Shown here one piece after another: positions 1-8,765 of a stretch of 64,000 nt of DNA. The stretch is taken from positions 5,516,501 through 5,580,500 of the forward strand of contig NC_092606.1 of the NCBI RefSeq assembly GCF_047663525.1. Reading direction: 5' to 3'. Each line of letters starts with the position of its first letter. Within the stretch, counting starts at the first letter, position 1. The notes beneath the pieces are model-generated. The model searched no databases and had not been told where the DNA came from. It worked only from the letters and a program-made list of their open reading frames with translations. A program made the position numbers and the translations under genes. Origin of the DNA: Anas platyrhynchos. Its lineage: Eukaryota > Chordata > Aves > Anseriformes > Anatidae.

Positions 1-3000
1 CTCCGCCTCGACCGCCGCGTCCTCGTGCTCCTCGTCCTCGCGCTCCTCCTCCTCCTCCTCCGACTCCTCGCTCTGCTTCAGGTCCTGGCTGCTGTCCACG
101 GACTTGAGGCTGCTCTTGTCCTTCTGCGAGTCGCCGTCGGCGGCTCTGTCCTCGCCCAGCGACACCTCGCTGGCGCTGCTCTTGTCGCTCAGCCGCCCCA
201 GGCTCAGCAGCTCCTGCTCCTGCGGCTGCAGGGACTCCCCGACGTAGAGACCGCTCTGGAAATCCTCGCCCTCGGGCAGGTAAGCCTGGTCGTGGAAGCT
301 GACGCCGGAGGTGTAGTCGAGGAGGTCGAGGGCGGCGGAGCCGTGCTCCACGTCCATCTTGATCTCCTCCCCGAACACGCACGACACCGGGCTGCCCCCT
401 CCGCTCTCGTCGTCCTCCGCCGCGCCGAGGAGGGATTTGCTCTCCTCCCGCGAGCTCTCGATGCCGACGAGGATCTGCAGGATGTGGGGCAGCAGGTTGA
501 GGAGGAAGGACTGCAAGCCCAGGCGCACGATCAGCTGGGCCACGAAGCAGTCCGTGTAGAGGTAGAACCTGCCGTGGCGGTAGCAGGGGGTCTCGTAGGC
601 GCCGATCAGTGGCTTCAGCAGGTATTTATTGGCGTTCTTTGGGCCGAGGGATTTGGCTATAGGCTCAAAGAGATACCACGCCGCGTAGACGGCGGTGTTC
701 TCCTCGGACATCAGGGACAACACGAAGGGCAGGAGGATCTCCAAGCCTTCGGGAGTGATTTCGGAAAGGATCCCCTCCAGCTGCTGCCACAGCTGGAAAA
801 CGAGCTCCCGACCCTCACCTTCGTCCTCCACCTTCTTCGCCTGGTAGGTGAAGATGAACTTGTGCAGAGCTGGGAAGTAGGTGGGGAAGGGGACGATGGA
901 GCTGAAGGGACTGAGGAGCTGCGTGGGACACGGCGGGGGCAGGCCCTGGGAGATGGGTTTGTACTCGAAGAGCTGCACCGTGCCCTTGCCCAGCCTGGGT
1001 TTGAGAAGCTTCTCCACGGGCACGCTGAGCTGCAGCAGGACGTGCAGCACGTGCTGCAGCGGGGCCGGGATCTCCTTGGGGTGGTAGCGGCACAGGTTGC
1101 GCACCATCAGGAACCGCTCCAGCAGGGACGCGTCGGGCTTCGAGGGGCGAATCCTCGGCGCAAAGATGATTTCAGCCACCAAAATGCCCAGCGCCTGCAT
1201 GTCCCGCTGGAAGAGGTCCGAGAGACCCAGCAGCGGCTCCTCCCAGGGCTGCTCCATCAGCTGCATCTCGCTGCTCAAGCCTTTCACCAAGAAATTGTCC
1301 AATTTCTCCAGCTCTTCCAAGGCTTGGAGAGGATTGAAGCCTTCGGGCAGGGAGATCTTCACCTCCTCCCTGTCGGCCTGATCCACAGCACCCGCCTTGC
1401 TCCGGCGGAGGGGCCGGACCCCCGAGGCCTTGCCTTCAGCAGCATAAGCAGGGAGGGCAGGGGGCTGTGCTGCAGGCACGGCGGGGCAGGGCTGATCAGG
1501 AGCCCTGCCTGGTGCAGAAATCGAATCCAGGGCCTCCGTGCCTTGCTCTAAATCATCCTCACCGCCGACGGATTTCTCACCAGCCCAGGTGGTTTCGCTG
1601 GGAGTAGCCTCCAGCACCAGCCCGTTCACTGCGTCGGTCACCGGGCCCTGGATGTCCTCCAAAACCACGGCCTCCCTGATGTTCTGCAGCAGGGGCCGAG
1701 CGATGGCCGGAGCTTCGGCGGGCGTGTAGGCAGGTCCCACCATGCGCCTGGGGTGCGGCTGGTCGAAGAGCTGCACCACCCCGTAGGTGGTCAGGTGCGT
1801 GTGGTTGTCTACCAGGTGGAGGCAGACGTTCTTCTCCTTGACGGCGTCCTTCCCCAGCAGCTTGTACCCGAAAGTGAGGTCGATCCAGTGGTGGAGGTCC
1901 TGAGACACCTCCCGGCTCTCCAGCAGCATGCGGTGGACTTCGATGAACTCCTCGTAGGAGCTGCACCACGACGGCACGTCCAGGTCGGGCATGTCTGGGT
2001 GGATGGATCGGAAAATGGAGGGGTCGGTATAAAACTCCGGGATGCATTCGTCCGGGGTCCAGCTCTGCATGCGCTCCATGCTGGCCGGGTACTCGTTGGG
2101 CTCCCACTGGGACCTGACGTGGCAGCACAGCACCGACTTGGGCGTCCTCCGAGCCGTGTACACGTAGTAGGTGATATCCGAGAGGACGTCGGAGATGTGG
2201 TGGGGGACGTGGAGCTGCTCCCCGCTTGACCCGCCAGCCACGAACGCCTGCTTGGTCATCTCGTAGGTGAAGTCCAGCTGCTTGTCCCCCTTGTTGAGGC
2301 GGAATTTGGATTTCCTCAGGTCCCTGAACTTGCCGTTTTTGGTGGTGAAGTCCACCACCCAGGGGAGCACCGGGTGGTAGTTGGGGTCTCCCATTCTCCT
2401 CCCAGCCAAGCTGTTTAAACGCATCAAGTAGTCGAAGTTGCTCACCCGCCCGTGAACCCACTGCAACACCAGGTCCCGGAGCTCCTTCTGGCAGGTGGAG
2501 CACCTCACCGCCTCCTCTCGTGCCCCGGTGCCGTTTTGCTCGCTCAGCCTCTCCAACCCAGCCTCCACCTTGGCTTCCTCCTTCCCGGGCCCCTCGTACT
2601 CCCTGAAATTCACCCGGAGCCGGCTGCAGAGCTTCTCATCCACCGCCACGTCGTGCAGGGAGAAAGCACCGCAAGCCAACCCCGCCTGGTGACAGGCCCT
2701 CATGGCCTGCAGCACGTGGAAGAGGAGGAAGAGGATTTTGGCGTGGCTGTTGGTCAGCTTGGCCGGGCTGAAGGTGACGATGTCGTGCAGGCAGTACTGC
2801 ACGTAGGGGTAGACAACATACAGCATCTCGGCCGACTCCAGCAGCGCCTCGGCTTGCAGGACGTTGGGGCAGGAGGGGCTGCCCCTCGCCGCGCTCTCCT
2901 TAGCAGGGGAAGCTCCGGGCACGTTTTTCCCCACCGGGAGGACGGGGCAGCCGTACGCCTTCTGTAGGGCCGCCCGGAGAGCGTCGAGGGCCAGCACGGC

Positions 3001-3432
3001 GGGCGGCGCGTGAGCGTGCCGGTAGGGCCGCACGTAGCGGCCGTGAGCCCGGCCCCAAAGGTTGCGGTAATTCTGCGAGGCCACGCGGTGCATGAAGCCG
3101 TGCAGCGTCTCGGGGCCGCCATTTCGGGGTTCGACGACGACAGGAGGGACGCGGAGGGGCTGCGCCAAGCGCTCCTTCCTCAACCCGTGGATCTCCACCC
3201 GCGTCCAGCCCGCCGGCAGCTTCTGCACGGAGCGCTGGAGGAACGTCCTCACCTCCACCTCGCTCAGCCCTTCGGGTCGCGGGCACAGGCCGGGCAGCAC
3301 GCGGCGTTCCTTCAGGCTGCCCAGCCATTTTTGGGGGACCAGCGCCGTGACGTGCGTCCCCTCGGCGGCGGCCGCCAGCTGCCGGCGGTCGATGTTGAGG
3401 TCCCTCTCCACGCTCCGCAGGAAGGCCTCCAT
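1..3432 (-). CDS. WDR81: WDR81, N-terminal part (partial, runs off left edge)
   Basis: A single open frame of 1144 codons starts at the ATG at 3432-3430 (context gccgccATGG, ideal Kozak) and is still open at base 1. Its start reads [19 protein letters not shown], matching human WDR81 from [12 protein letters not shown]; the human N-terminus is about 25 residues longer. A BEACH domain spans about residues 325-560 ([46 protein letters not shown], then [11 protein letters not shown]). A helical region follows and the exon ends in an acidic Glu-rich stretch, as in human. The C-terminal WD40 propeller lies outside the window. In mammals WDR81 works with WDR91 on endosomes to restrain PI3-kinase III activity and drive early-to-late conversion, and with p62 in aggrephagy. 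A splice acceptor (AG at 3439-3438) lies just before the start, so the 5'UTR continues in an upstream exon. No frameshift is seen. Confidence 0.96.
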   Translation of the reverse strand, partial: MEAFLRSVERDLNIDRRQLAAAAEGTHVTALVPQKWLGSLKERRVLPGLCPRPEGLSEVEVRTFLQRSVQKLPAGWTRVEIHGLRKERLAQPLRVPPVVVEPRNGGPETLHGFMHRVASQNYRNLWGRAHGRYVRPYRHAHAPPAVLALDALRAALQKAYGCPVLPVGKNVPGASPAKESAARGSPSCPNVLQAEALLESAEMLYVVYPYVQYCLHDIVTFSPAKLTNSHAKILFLLFHVLQAMRACHQAGLACGAFSLHDVAVDEKLCSRLRVNFREYEGPGKEEAKVEAGLERLSEQNGTGAREEAVRCSTCQKELRDLVLQWVHGRVSNFDYLMRLNSLAGRRMGDPNYHPVLPWVVDFTTKNGKFRDLRKSKFRLNKGDKQLDFTYEMTKQAFVAGGSSGEQLHVPHHISDVLSDITYYVYTARRTPKSVLCCHVRSQWEPNEYPASMERMQSWTPDECIPEFYTDPSIFRSIHPDMPDLDVPSWCSSYEEFIEVHRMLLESREVSQDLHHWIDLTFGYKLLGKDAVKEKNVCLHLVDNHTHLTTYGVVQLFDQPHPRRMVGPAYTPAEAPAIARPLLQNIREAVVLEDIQGPVTDAVNGLVLEATPSETTWAGEKSVGGEDDLEQGTEALDSISAPGRAPDQPCPAVPAAQPPALPAYAAEGKASGVRPLRRSKAGAVDQADREEVKISLPEGFNPLQALEELEKLDNFLVKGLSSEMQLMEQPWEEPLLGLSDLFQRDMQALGILVAEIIFAPRIRPSKPDASLLERFLMVRNLCRYHPKEIPAPLQHVLHVLLQLSVPVEKLLKPRLGKGTVQLFEYKPISQGLPPPCPTQLLSPFSSIVPFPTYFPALHKFIFTYQAKKVEDEGEGRELVFQLWQQLEGILSEITPEGLEILLPFVLSLMSEENTAVYAAWYLFEPIAKSLGPKNANKYLLKPLIGAYETPCYRHGRFYLYTDCFVAQLIVRLGLQSFLLNLLPHILQILVGIESSREESKSLLGAAEDDESGGGSPVSCVFGEEIKMDVEHGSAALDLLDYTSGVSFHDQAYLPEGEDFQSGLYVGESLQPQEQELLSLGRLSDKSSASEVSLGEDRAADGDSQKDKSSLKSVDSSQDLKQSEESEEEEEEREDEEHEDAAVEAE

Positions 3433-3614
3433 GGCGGCTGCGAGAGGGAAGGCGGCCCCAAAAGGGCTGGGGGTGAGCACGGGGAGCGTGGCATTGTCCC
3501 CACCGTCCCCACGGAGCACAAAATCGTCCCGGTGAGCCCCCGGAGCCCCCCCCGGTTCCCTCTTGTTCTCCAAGGTGCTTGGAGGGGCGCGGCCTAAAAG
3601 GATAGCTGGAGGGG

Positions 3615-4080
3615 TTGAGGAGGGATGGAGGGGGCTGAGAGGGGGTGGAGGGGAGAAAGGAGGGAGGGAAGGGGACAGATGGAGAGGGGCCAAGAGGAGA
3701 TGGAAGAGACCGAGAAGGGATGGAAGGGACACAGGGGATGGAAGGAGACAGAGAGGGGATGGAGGGGAACCAAGAGGGGATGGAAAGGACTGAGAAGGGA
3801 TGGAAGGGGATTGAGGGGGGATGGAAGGGGACTGAATGGGGGATGGAGGGAGACCAAGAAGGGATGGAGGGGACACAAGGGATGAAGGGGAACCAAGAGG
3901 GAATGGAAGGGGACTGAGAAGGGATGGAGGGGACACAGGGGATGGAAGGGGACTGGGGTGGGATGGACAGGACTGAGAGGGGATGGAAGGGGCTGTGAAG
4001 GGATGGAGGGAACCCAAATGGGGATGGAGGGAACCAAGAAAGGATGGAGGGGGCCAAGAAGGGACCGAGAGGGGCTGCAG
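3615..4080 (+). repeat. G-rich minisatellite in WDR81 5' intron
   Basis: About 460 bases of degenerate tandem repeats built from GGGATGGA(A/G)GGGGA-type units alternating with ACTGAGAAG, ACACAGG and ACCAAGAGG spacers, unit about 15-40 bases. Read on either strand it yields long artificial open frames, Gly/Glu/Arg-rich on plus and Ser/Pro-rich on minus. It lies wholly inside the inferred first intron of WDR81. Confidence 0.85.
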
Positions 4081-4138
4081 GGGGCTGGAGGGGGGGGCAC
4101 AAGGGGCCCTCAGCAGCCTCAGTGCCGGTATCAGGGAG

Positions 4139-4540
4139 CACGGGGGGGGGGGGGGGGGGGGGGCAAAGCACCGAGCACCCCCGGGGCCCTTTGGGCTGGG
4201 GGCGAGCAGGGAGAGGCAGCACCGGGGGGGGGCAAATCCCGAACCCCAAAGAACCCCAAAAAAAAAACAAAAAACCCCAAAGGACCCCAAAGGACCCCAA
4301 ACCCGGGGGGGGCTCCACCATCCTGGGGGGGGCGAAACGGGCCCGGGGGGGGGCGAGACGGACCCGGGGGGGGGCGCACGGGGGGGAACGGGGCCATGGG
4401 GCCGGTGCGGGGGGTACGGGGATGGGGTGGGGGGGGTTATAGGGCCGGGGGGGGGGGGATATAGGGACCGGGGGGGGGGGTTATAGGGCCGGGGGGGGGG
4501 GGGGATATAGGGCCCGGGGGGGGGCCCCGCTGCCGCCGTT
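4139..4540 (+). repeat. Clustered poly-G tracts (G-quadruplex-prone)
   Basis: A run of about 20 G begins at 4141, and many runs of 7-12 G, separated by short spacers such as ATAGGGCC and CGGACCC, continue to 4530. Similar runs recur at 4636-4655 and 4830-4890. Runs of this kind readily meet a G3+N1-7 quadruplex pattern. They are also places where assemblies often mis-count bases. Confidence 0.8.
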
Positions 4541-4551
4541 CCCGGCGTTAC

Positions 4552-4612
4552 CTGGCGGCAGCAGCGGGCTCAGCGGCGGCGGGCGGCCCCGGCCATGTTG
4601 GTCAGGTGACGG
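4552..4612 (-). other. WDR81: WDR81 5'UTR exon (3' part) with uORF
   Basis: On the minus strand a GT donor (ccag/gtaacg, exon end 4552) pairs plausibly with the acceptor at 3439-3438, giving an intron of about 1.1 kb. The exon carries an upstream ATG at 4596 with A at -3 and G at +4, followed by eight codons (MAGAARRR) and a stop at 4572-4570. The 5' end of the exon is not visible from sequence; the right boundary given is arbitrary. The splice pairing is inferred. Confidence 0.5.
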
Positions 4613-4905
4613 CGGTCACATGCGGCCGGGATAATTTGGGGGGGGGGGGGGGGCGGCAAAAAAAACGGGGGCACAACGGGACCCCCCCACCCCGGGGTAT
4701 CAACGGGGAGCCCCCCCCGGGGCTGCTGCAGCTCCCGCAGCGGGGGCAGGAGGAGGAGGAGGAGGAGGGGGAGGAAGGCTCCGTGCCCCCCCCCCAAGGC
4801 TGGGGCCGGGCTCCCCCCAGCGGCCGCCACCGGGGGGGGGGGGGGCGGGGAGGGGGGGGGGGGACACCGGGAGGGGGGGGGGGCAGCGGGGGGGGGGTGT
4901 TGCGC

Positions 4906-5000
4906 AAGAGCCCGTCCATATATGGGCATGCGGGCGGCGTGACGCGATTGGCTGAGGTCACCGTGACGTCAGCGGCGCCCCCGGGCTGTCAGCTGGAGCC
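4906..5000 (+). promoter_or_regulatory. Core of divergent WDR81/MIR22HG promoter: CArG, CCAAT, CRE
   Basis: Within 60 bases lie a perfect CArG box CCATATATGG (4916-4925, serum response factor type), an inverted CCAAT box ATTGG (4947-4951) and a perfect full CRE palindrome TGACGTCA (4964-4971). They sit between the minus-strand WDR81 5' exon and a plus-strand candidate first exon ending at the donor GAG/gtgagt (5084/5085). Spacing fits sites 30-100 bases upstream of a plus-strand start near 5.0 kb. The motifs are seen; factor binding and the start site are inferred. Confidence 0.65.
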
Positions 5001-5022
5001 GGGCGCGCCGCCGAGGCACCGG

Positions 5023-5940
5023 CCTTAAAGGGGGCCGCCCCGCGCGCCAAGGGGAGGGAGGCCCCCGGGGTGGGCCCCACCGAGGTGAGTGATTAAAAAA
5101 AGAGGGGGGGGGCGGCGCGGGGTGAGGTGAGGCCGCCCCCCGGGGTCCCCGCGGGTGCTCAGAGGCCGCCTGCGGGGGCTCCGTGCGCTGGGTGCTGGGG
5201 AATGGTGTGAGGTGAGAAGGGAGCGGTCCCCATGGGAGCAGCCGGGCGCTGCCTGGCCCCGAGCCCCGCAGGGCCCCGCCGCCTCCTCCCGCCCCGCGGG
5301 GGCCGCCCCAGGCTCCGGGAGCAGCCCCGCAGCCGGTCCCGGTTCCCCTCCTCCCTCCAGCCCCGCGCGGCCCCTTTAAGGCGGCGGGAGGCTCCCGCCG
5401 GGCAGCGCCGCGTGGGAGTCACGTGGGCGGGACGTGCAGGCAGCCCATTGGCCCGCCGCCCCCCCGCGCGCGGCAATCAGCTGTTACTGGGGCGAAGGGC
5501 AGGGGGCGGCCTTAAAGGGGCCGCGCCGCTCCCCCAGCACCCCCCCGCACCCTGCTCAGCGCCTGGCGGCGGCCGAGGCTCAAGCTGGGGGAAGGCTCCG
5601 GGGCCTCCCTCGGAGTCGCGGCGGGCGCTAGGGCCCGGCCCGCTCGGGTGGGCCCACAGCGAGGGGTGTGGGCGCGGCCCCTTTAAAGAAGTTGTCCAGT
5701 CATCGCGCCGCGCTGCCAAGCCGCGGGGTCAGGCGGGTTCGCGCCGCCCCGCCCCCGCCGCGCTCCCATTGGCTGGCGGCCCCCGGCGCTCACTTGTGAT
5801 TGGCTGCCGACTTGAGGCAACTTCTGGGAAGCGGCCGGCGCCAGCCCTTAAAGGCGCCGCCCCGGCACGCAGGGAGGGGGCGGCCGGGGCAAGGCAGCGC
5901 CGCGCCCCGCGGGGACCGAGCGGCGCCGGGCCCTTTAAGC
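5023..5940. promoter_or_regulatory. Six-copy CCTTTAAG/CTTAAAGG motif cluster in CpG island
   Basis: The core CCTTTAAG or its complement CTTAAAGG, flanked by GGCC, occurs at 5023-5032, 5371-5380, 5511-5520, 5679-5686, 5846-5854 and 5931-5939, in both orientations. The surrounding sequence is extremely GC-rich, so six TTTAA cores there are unlikely by chance. Five further ATTGG (inverted CCAAT) boxes lie at 5447, 5768, 5799, 6172 and 6204, all in the same orientation as the one at 4947. Confidence 0.55.
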
Positions 5941-6017
5941 GCGCCCCCCGCGGCTCCCCTCTCCCCTCCCCCGCCGCCTCTTCGCCCTCTGGAAAATGCC
6001 AACTCACAGCACGCGGT

Positions 6018-6102
6018 GCATGCCGGGAACCCCGCGCCGCACTACAACTCCCAGCATGCCCCTCGGCGGGGATGGGTGGGCGTGGCCTGTTTCCTTGGCA
6101 AC
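6018..6102. promoter_or_regulatory. ZNF143/Staf-type site and X-box-like site
   Basis: 6041-6060 reads ACTACAACTCCCAGCATGCC, very close to the long ZNF143 (Staf/SBS) promoter motif. A diverged half in opposite orientation (GCATGCCGGGAA) precedes it at about 6019. 6089-6102 (GTTTCCTTGGCAAC) resembles an RFX X-box palindrome with one mismatch. Such sites mark CpG-island core promoters, so a second start for MIR22HG, with exon near 6270-6424 and donor CAG/gtgggt, is possible. Confidence 0.6.
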
Positions 6103-6976
6103 CGCCGGGCCGGCCGGCACCGAGCCGCGAGGAGCCGGGTGGGCGGGGCGAAGAGCCGGCTGCGCGCTGCGATTGGCCGAGCGGCGGGCAGAGCCGGCTG
6201 CCTATTGGGCGGGGCTGAGAAAGGGGGCGTGGCTTAGGCGGCGAGGGGGCGGGGCCGGTGGGTGGCTGCGTCATGGCTCCGCGGGGCCCGGCCCAGGCGG
6301 CGGCGGCGGCGGCGGCGGAGCCGGGAGGGGAAGGGGGGGGGGGGGGGCTGGGAGGTGCCGGGGCTGAACCCACCCGGAGCGGGGGCACCGGGAGCGGGGG
6401 GCGCCGGGAGCGGCTCGCACTCAGGTGGGTCCCACCCGGGGCTGGGGTTTGAGGGAGCCCCGGGGCTCCCGGTGCTGTACCGGGAAGGTCACCTTCCCTA
6501 TGGGGGGGTGAGGGGGGGGGAACCGGGGGGGCACCGGGGGGGCACCGGGGGTCCCGTCCTGCCCCAACCCCCCCTCAGGGTGGGGTTTAACGGGCGGGGT
6601 GCGGGTGTCGGTGCCGGTGCCGGTAGCGGGGAGCTGTGGCCGGTACCGGGAAGGGGCGGGCGGGGCCGCTCTGGGGCTGTGTGCCCGACCCCCCCCCCCC
6701 CCCTTCCCCGGGGGGTGACCTTCAGCACGGGGCCGGGCGGGGCAGACTTTGCCCTGGGGGGCACGGAGCGGAGCATCCCGGGGAACGGGGCGGGGGGAGG
6801 CACCGGTTACCGGCAAAGGGGGGGGCGCTGGAACCGGGGGGGGAACCGGGTGGGGACCCCTACGGTGGGCACAGCACCGGGGGGGTGTCCCCGGGCTCCC
6901 CACGGCTCCTGGGGGGGGGTTGGGGTGGGCTGGGGCAGCCCCGGTGCCCCTTCCCCGGTAACCCCGGTCCCGGCCT

Positions 6977-7085
6977 CTTTTCCTCCCTCCCTCTCCTTTT
7001 TTTTCCTCTTTTTTTCCTCTTTTTTTCTCTTTTTTTTCCCCCTTTTTATCCTCTTCCCCCCCCCCCCGCCCCGTTTTCCCCTTCC
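6977..7085 (+). repeat. Polypyrimidine tract
   Basis: About 105 bases almost entirely C and T, including runs of 7-9 T and a run of about 13 C, inside the inferred MIR22HG first intron. A long homopurine-homopyrimidine tract can adopt triplex structure; no function is shown by sequence alone. Confidence 0.75.
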
Positions 7086-7934
7086 CGGTGCTGATTCACG
7101 GCCCCGGCGGGGGTGGAGCAGGGCCGGGACCGGCGCTGGAATCCGGAGCAGATGGACCCGGCACGCCAGGAATGTGCGGCATCTCCCCGCCGCCCCCCCC
7201 CCCCCCCCCCCGGCCCCTCCGCCACCACCCCAAAAACCCGGTGAGCACCCCCCGACCCCCCCCCATAGGGATCCCCCCCCGTGGGGTTCAGCCTCCAGCC
7301 CCAAATCCTTTATTTTTGGGGTTAAATATGGGGAAAAAGGGGGCGGCGGGAGGATGCTGAGGGGTGCGTTCCCCAGGGTGGTCCCGACCCCGAATTAACG
7401 CCGTTTTCCCCCAAATCTCAGCCGGCTGCTTGGGAGGGCCAGCGGAATCCCAAAAATTGGGGCTGGGGAGGCGCTGAGAGATTTGGAGTGGCAGAAAACG
7501 GGATTTTTTCCCCCAAATTAGAAAAACGGGGGGAAAAAGGGAGAAAAGGGGGGGCTCTGGGTTTATGGGGGGGGCTGTTGAAGGGCTCCTGCGCTCCCCA
7601 AATTCCCCCCGGCGGCGGCGGCGGCGGCTGACGAAGTGTCTTCCTTGGCAGGCGGCGGCGGCTGGCCCCCGGCCAGGTGGGACCCTGCCAGCGCGCGGAT
7701 GCCTGAGGTGAGAGGCCGGGGAACGCCGTAACCTGTACCTGCTGCCCCCCCTGTCCCCGTTGTCCCCGTCCCCGTTATCGTCCCCGTATCCCCCCCGTGG
7801 TGGCCTCGCAGCCCGGTGCGGTGGGAGGGGGTTTCCGTGTGGCTCGGTTCCCAGCGGGAATTGGCCTCGGATTCCTGCGTGGTGTGGGGCTGGCTGCGGG
7901 TGCCCGAGGTCCCCCTGCGGGAAAGGGGAGGGAA

Positions 7935-8590
7935 AGGGGGAGATCCGAGCTGCCTCCGGGTCCCCTCTGTGTCCCATGGGGTTGGGGGAGACCCTGGGAT
8001 GTCCCCCCCCAAGAGTGAAGGTGATGGATCAGGGCCCTGGGGTGGGGGAAAGGAGGGCTGGGGGGTGTTTGGAGCTGCCTCTGTGTCCCCTCTGTGTCCC
8101 ATGGGGTTGGGAGAGGCACGGGGATGGGGGAGAGGAGGGGATGGGGGGAGCTCGGAGCTGCCTCCGTGTCCCCTCCATGTCCCCTCCGTGTCCCCTGGGG
8201 CTGGGGGAGGCCCTGGGATGTCCCCTCCCCAATTGAAGGTGGTGAATCAGAGCTCTGGGGTGGGGGGAAGGAGGAATGGGGGCAGTTTGGAGCTTCCTCC
8301 GTGTCCCTTGGGGCTGGGGGAGACCCAGGAATGTCCCCCCCTTGAGCGAAGGTGGTGGGTTGGGGCTTTGGGATTGGGGAGAGCAGGGATGCGGGGAGCT
8401 CGGAGCTGCTTCCATGTCCCCTTCATGTCCCCTGGGGCTTGGGGAGACCCTGGGATGTCCCCATTTCTGAGTGAAGATGATGAATCGGGGATGGGGGATT
8501 GGGGAGAGGGGGGATGCGGGGAGCTCGGAGCTGCTTCCATGTCCCTTTCTTGTCCCCTGGGGCGTGGGGAGACCCCGGGATGTGGGTGAA
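7935..8590 (+). repeat. Minisatellite, unit about 115-135 bp, about 5 copies
   Basis: A block containing GAGCTGCCTCCGTGTCCCC, then GGGGCTGGGGGAGACCCTGGGATGTCCCC, then GAGTGAAGGTGATGAATC recurs. Copies of the GAGCTGC/GAGCTTC anchor start near 7948, 8080, 8154 (short), 8288, 8402 and 8528. Copies diverge by scattered substitutions and length changes. It lies in the intron just upstream of the miR-22 exon. Confidence 0.85.
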
Positions 8591-8678
8591 GGTGGGGAGG
8601 GGCTGGGCTGGGTGCCGTTGATCCCATTTCTGACGCTTTTCTTCCCTCCCCAGCTGCCGCCCCGCTGCCCTGCTCCTG

Positions 8679-8764
8679 GCTGCCCAGCACCAGTTCTTCA
8701 GTGGCAAGCTTTATGTCCTCTTCTAGTAGCTAAAGCTGCCAGTTGAAGAACTGTTGAATGCAGC
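8679..8764 (+). ncRNA. MIR22: miR-22 precursor hairpin
   Basis: The 5p arm (8692-8713, starts AGTTCTTCAGTGGCAAGC) and 3p arm (8733-8754, starts AAGCTGCCAGTTGAAGAA) match vertebrate miR-22-5p and miR-22-3p as I remember them, and the arms pair with each other around a loop of about 19 bases. The stem is extended by GCTGC at 8679-8683 pairing with GCAGC at 8760-8764. miR-22-3p acts in Argonaute complexes and is broadly expressed, with known roles in heart, muscle and metabolism in mammals. The hairpin begins about 25 bases downstream of a likely splice acceptor (AG at 8652-8653), so it is exonic. Confidence 0.97.
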
Positions 8765-8765
8765 C

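Noticed and set aside
25-1551. Open frame of 508 codons on the plus strand, Leu/Gln/Val-rich
   Set aside because: It is the antisense shadow of the GC-rich WDR81 coding exon, whose minus-strand frame matches the known protein throughout.
2900-4321. Minus-strand open frame of 473 codons with Ser/Pro/Ile repeats
   Set aside because: Its repeats are the translation of the G-rich minisatellite, and its C-terminal part is WDR81 exon DNA in the wrong frame.
5232-7398. Plus-strand frames of 328 and 378 codons, Gly/Ala/Arg/Pro-rich
   Set aside because: Low-complexity translation of CpG island and homopolymer tracts, with no family resemblance and no supporting splice pattern.
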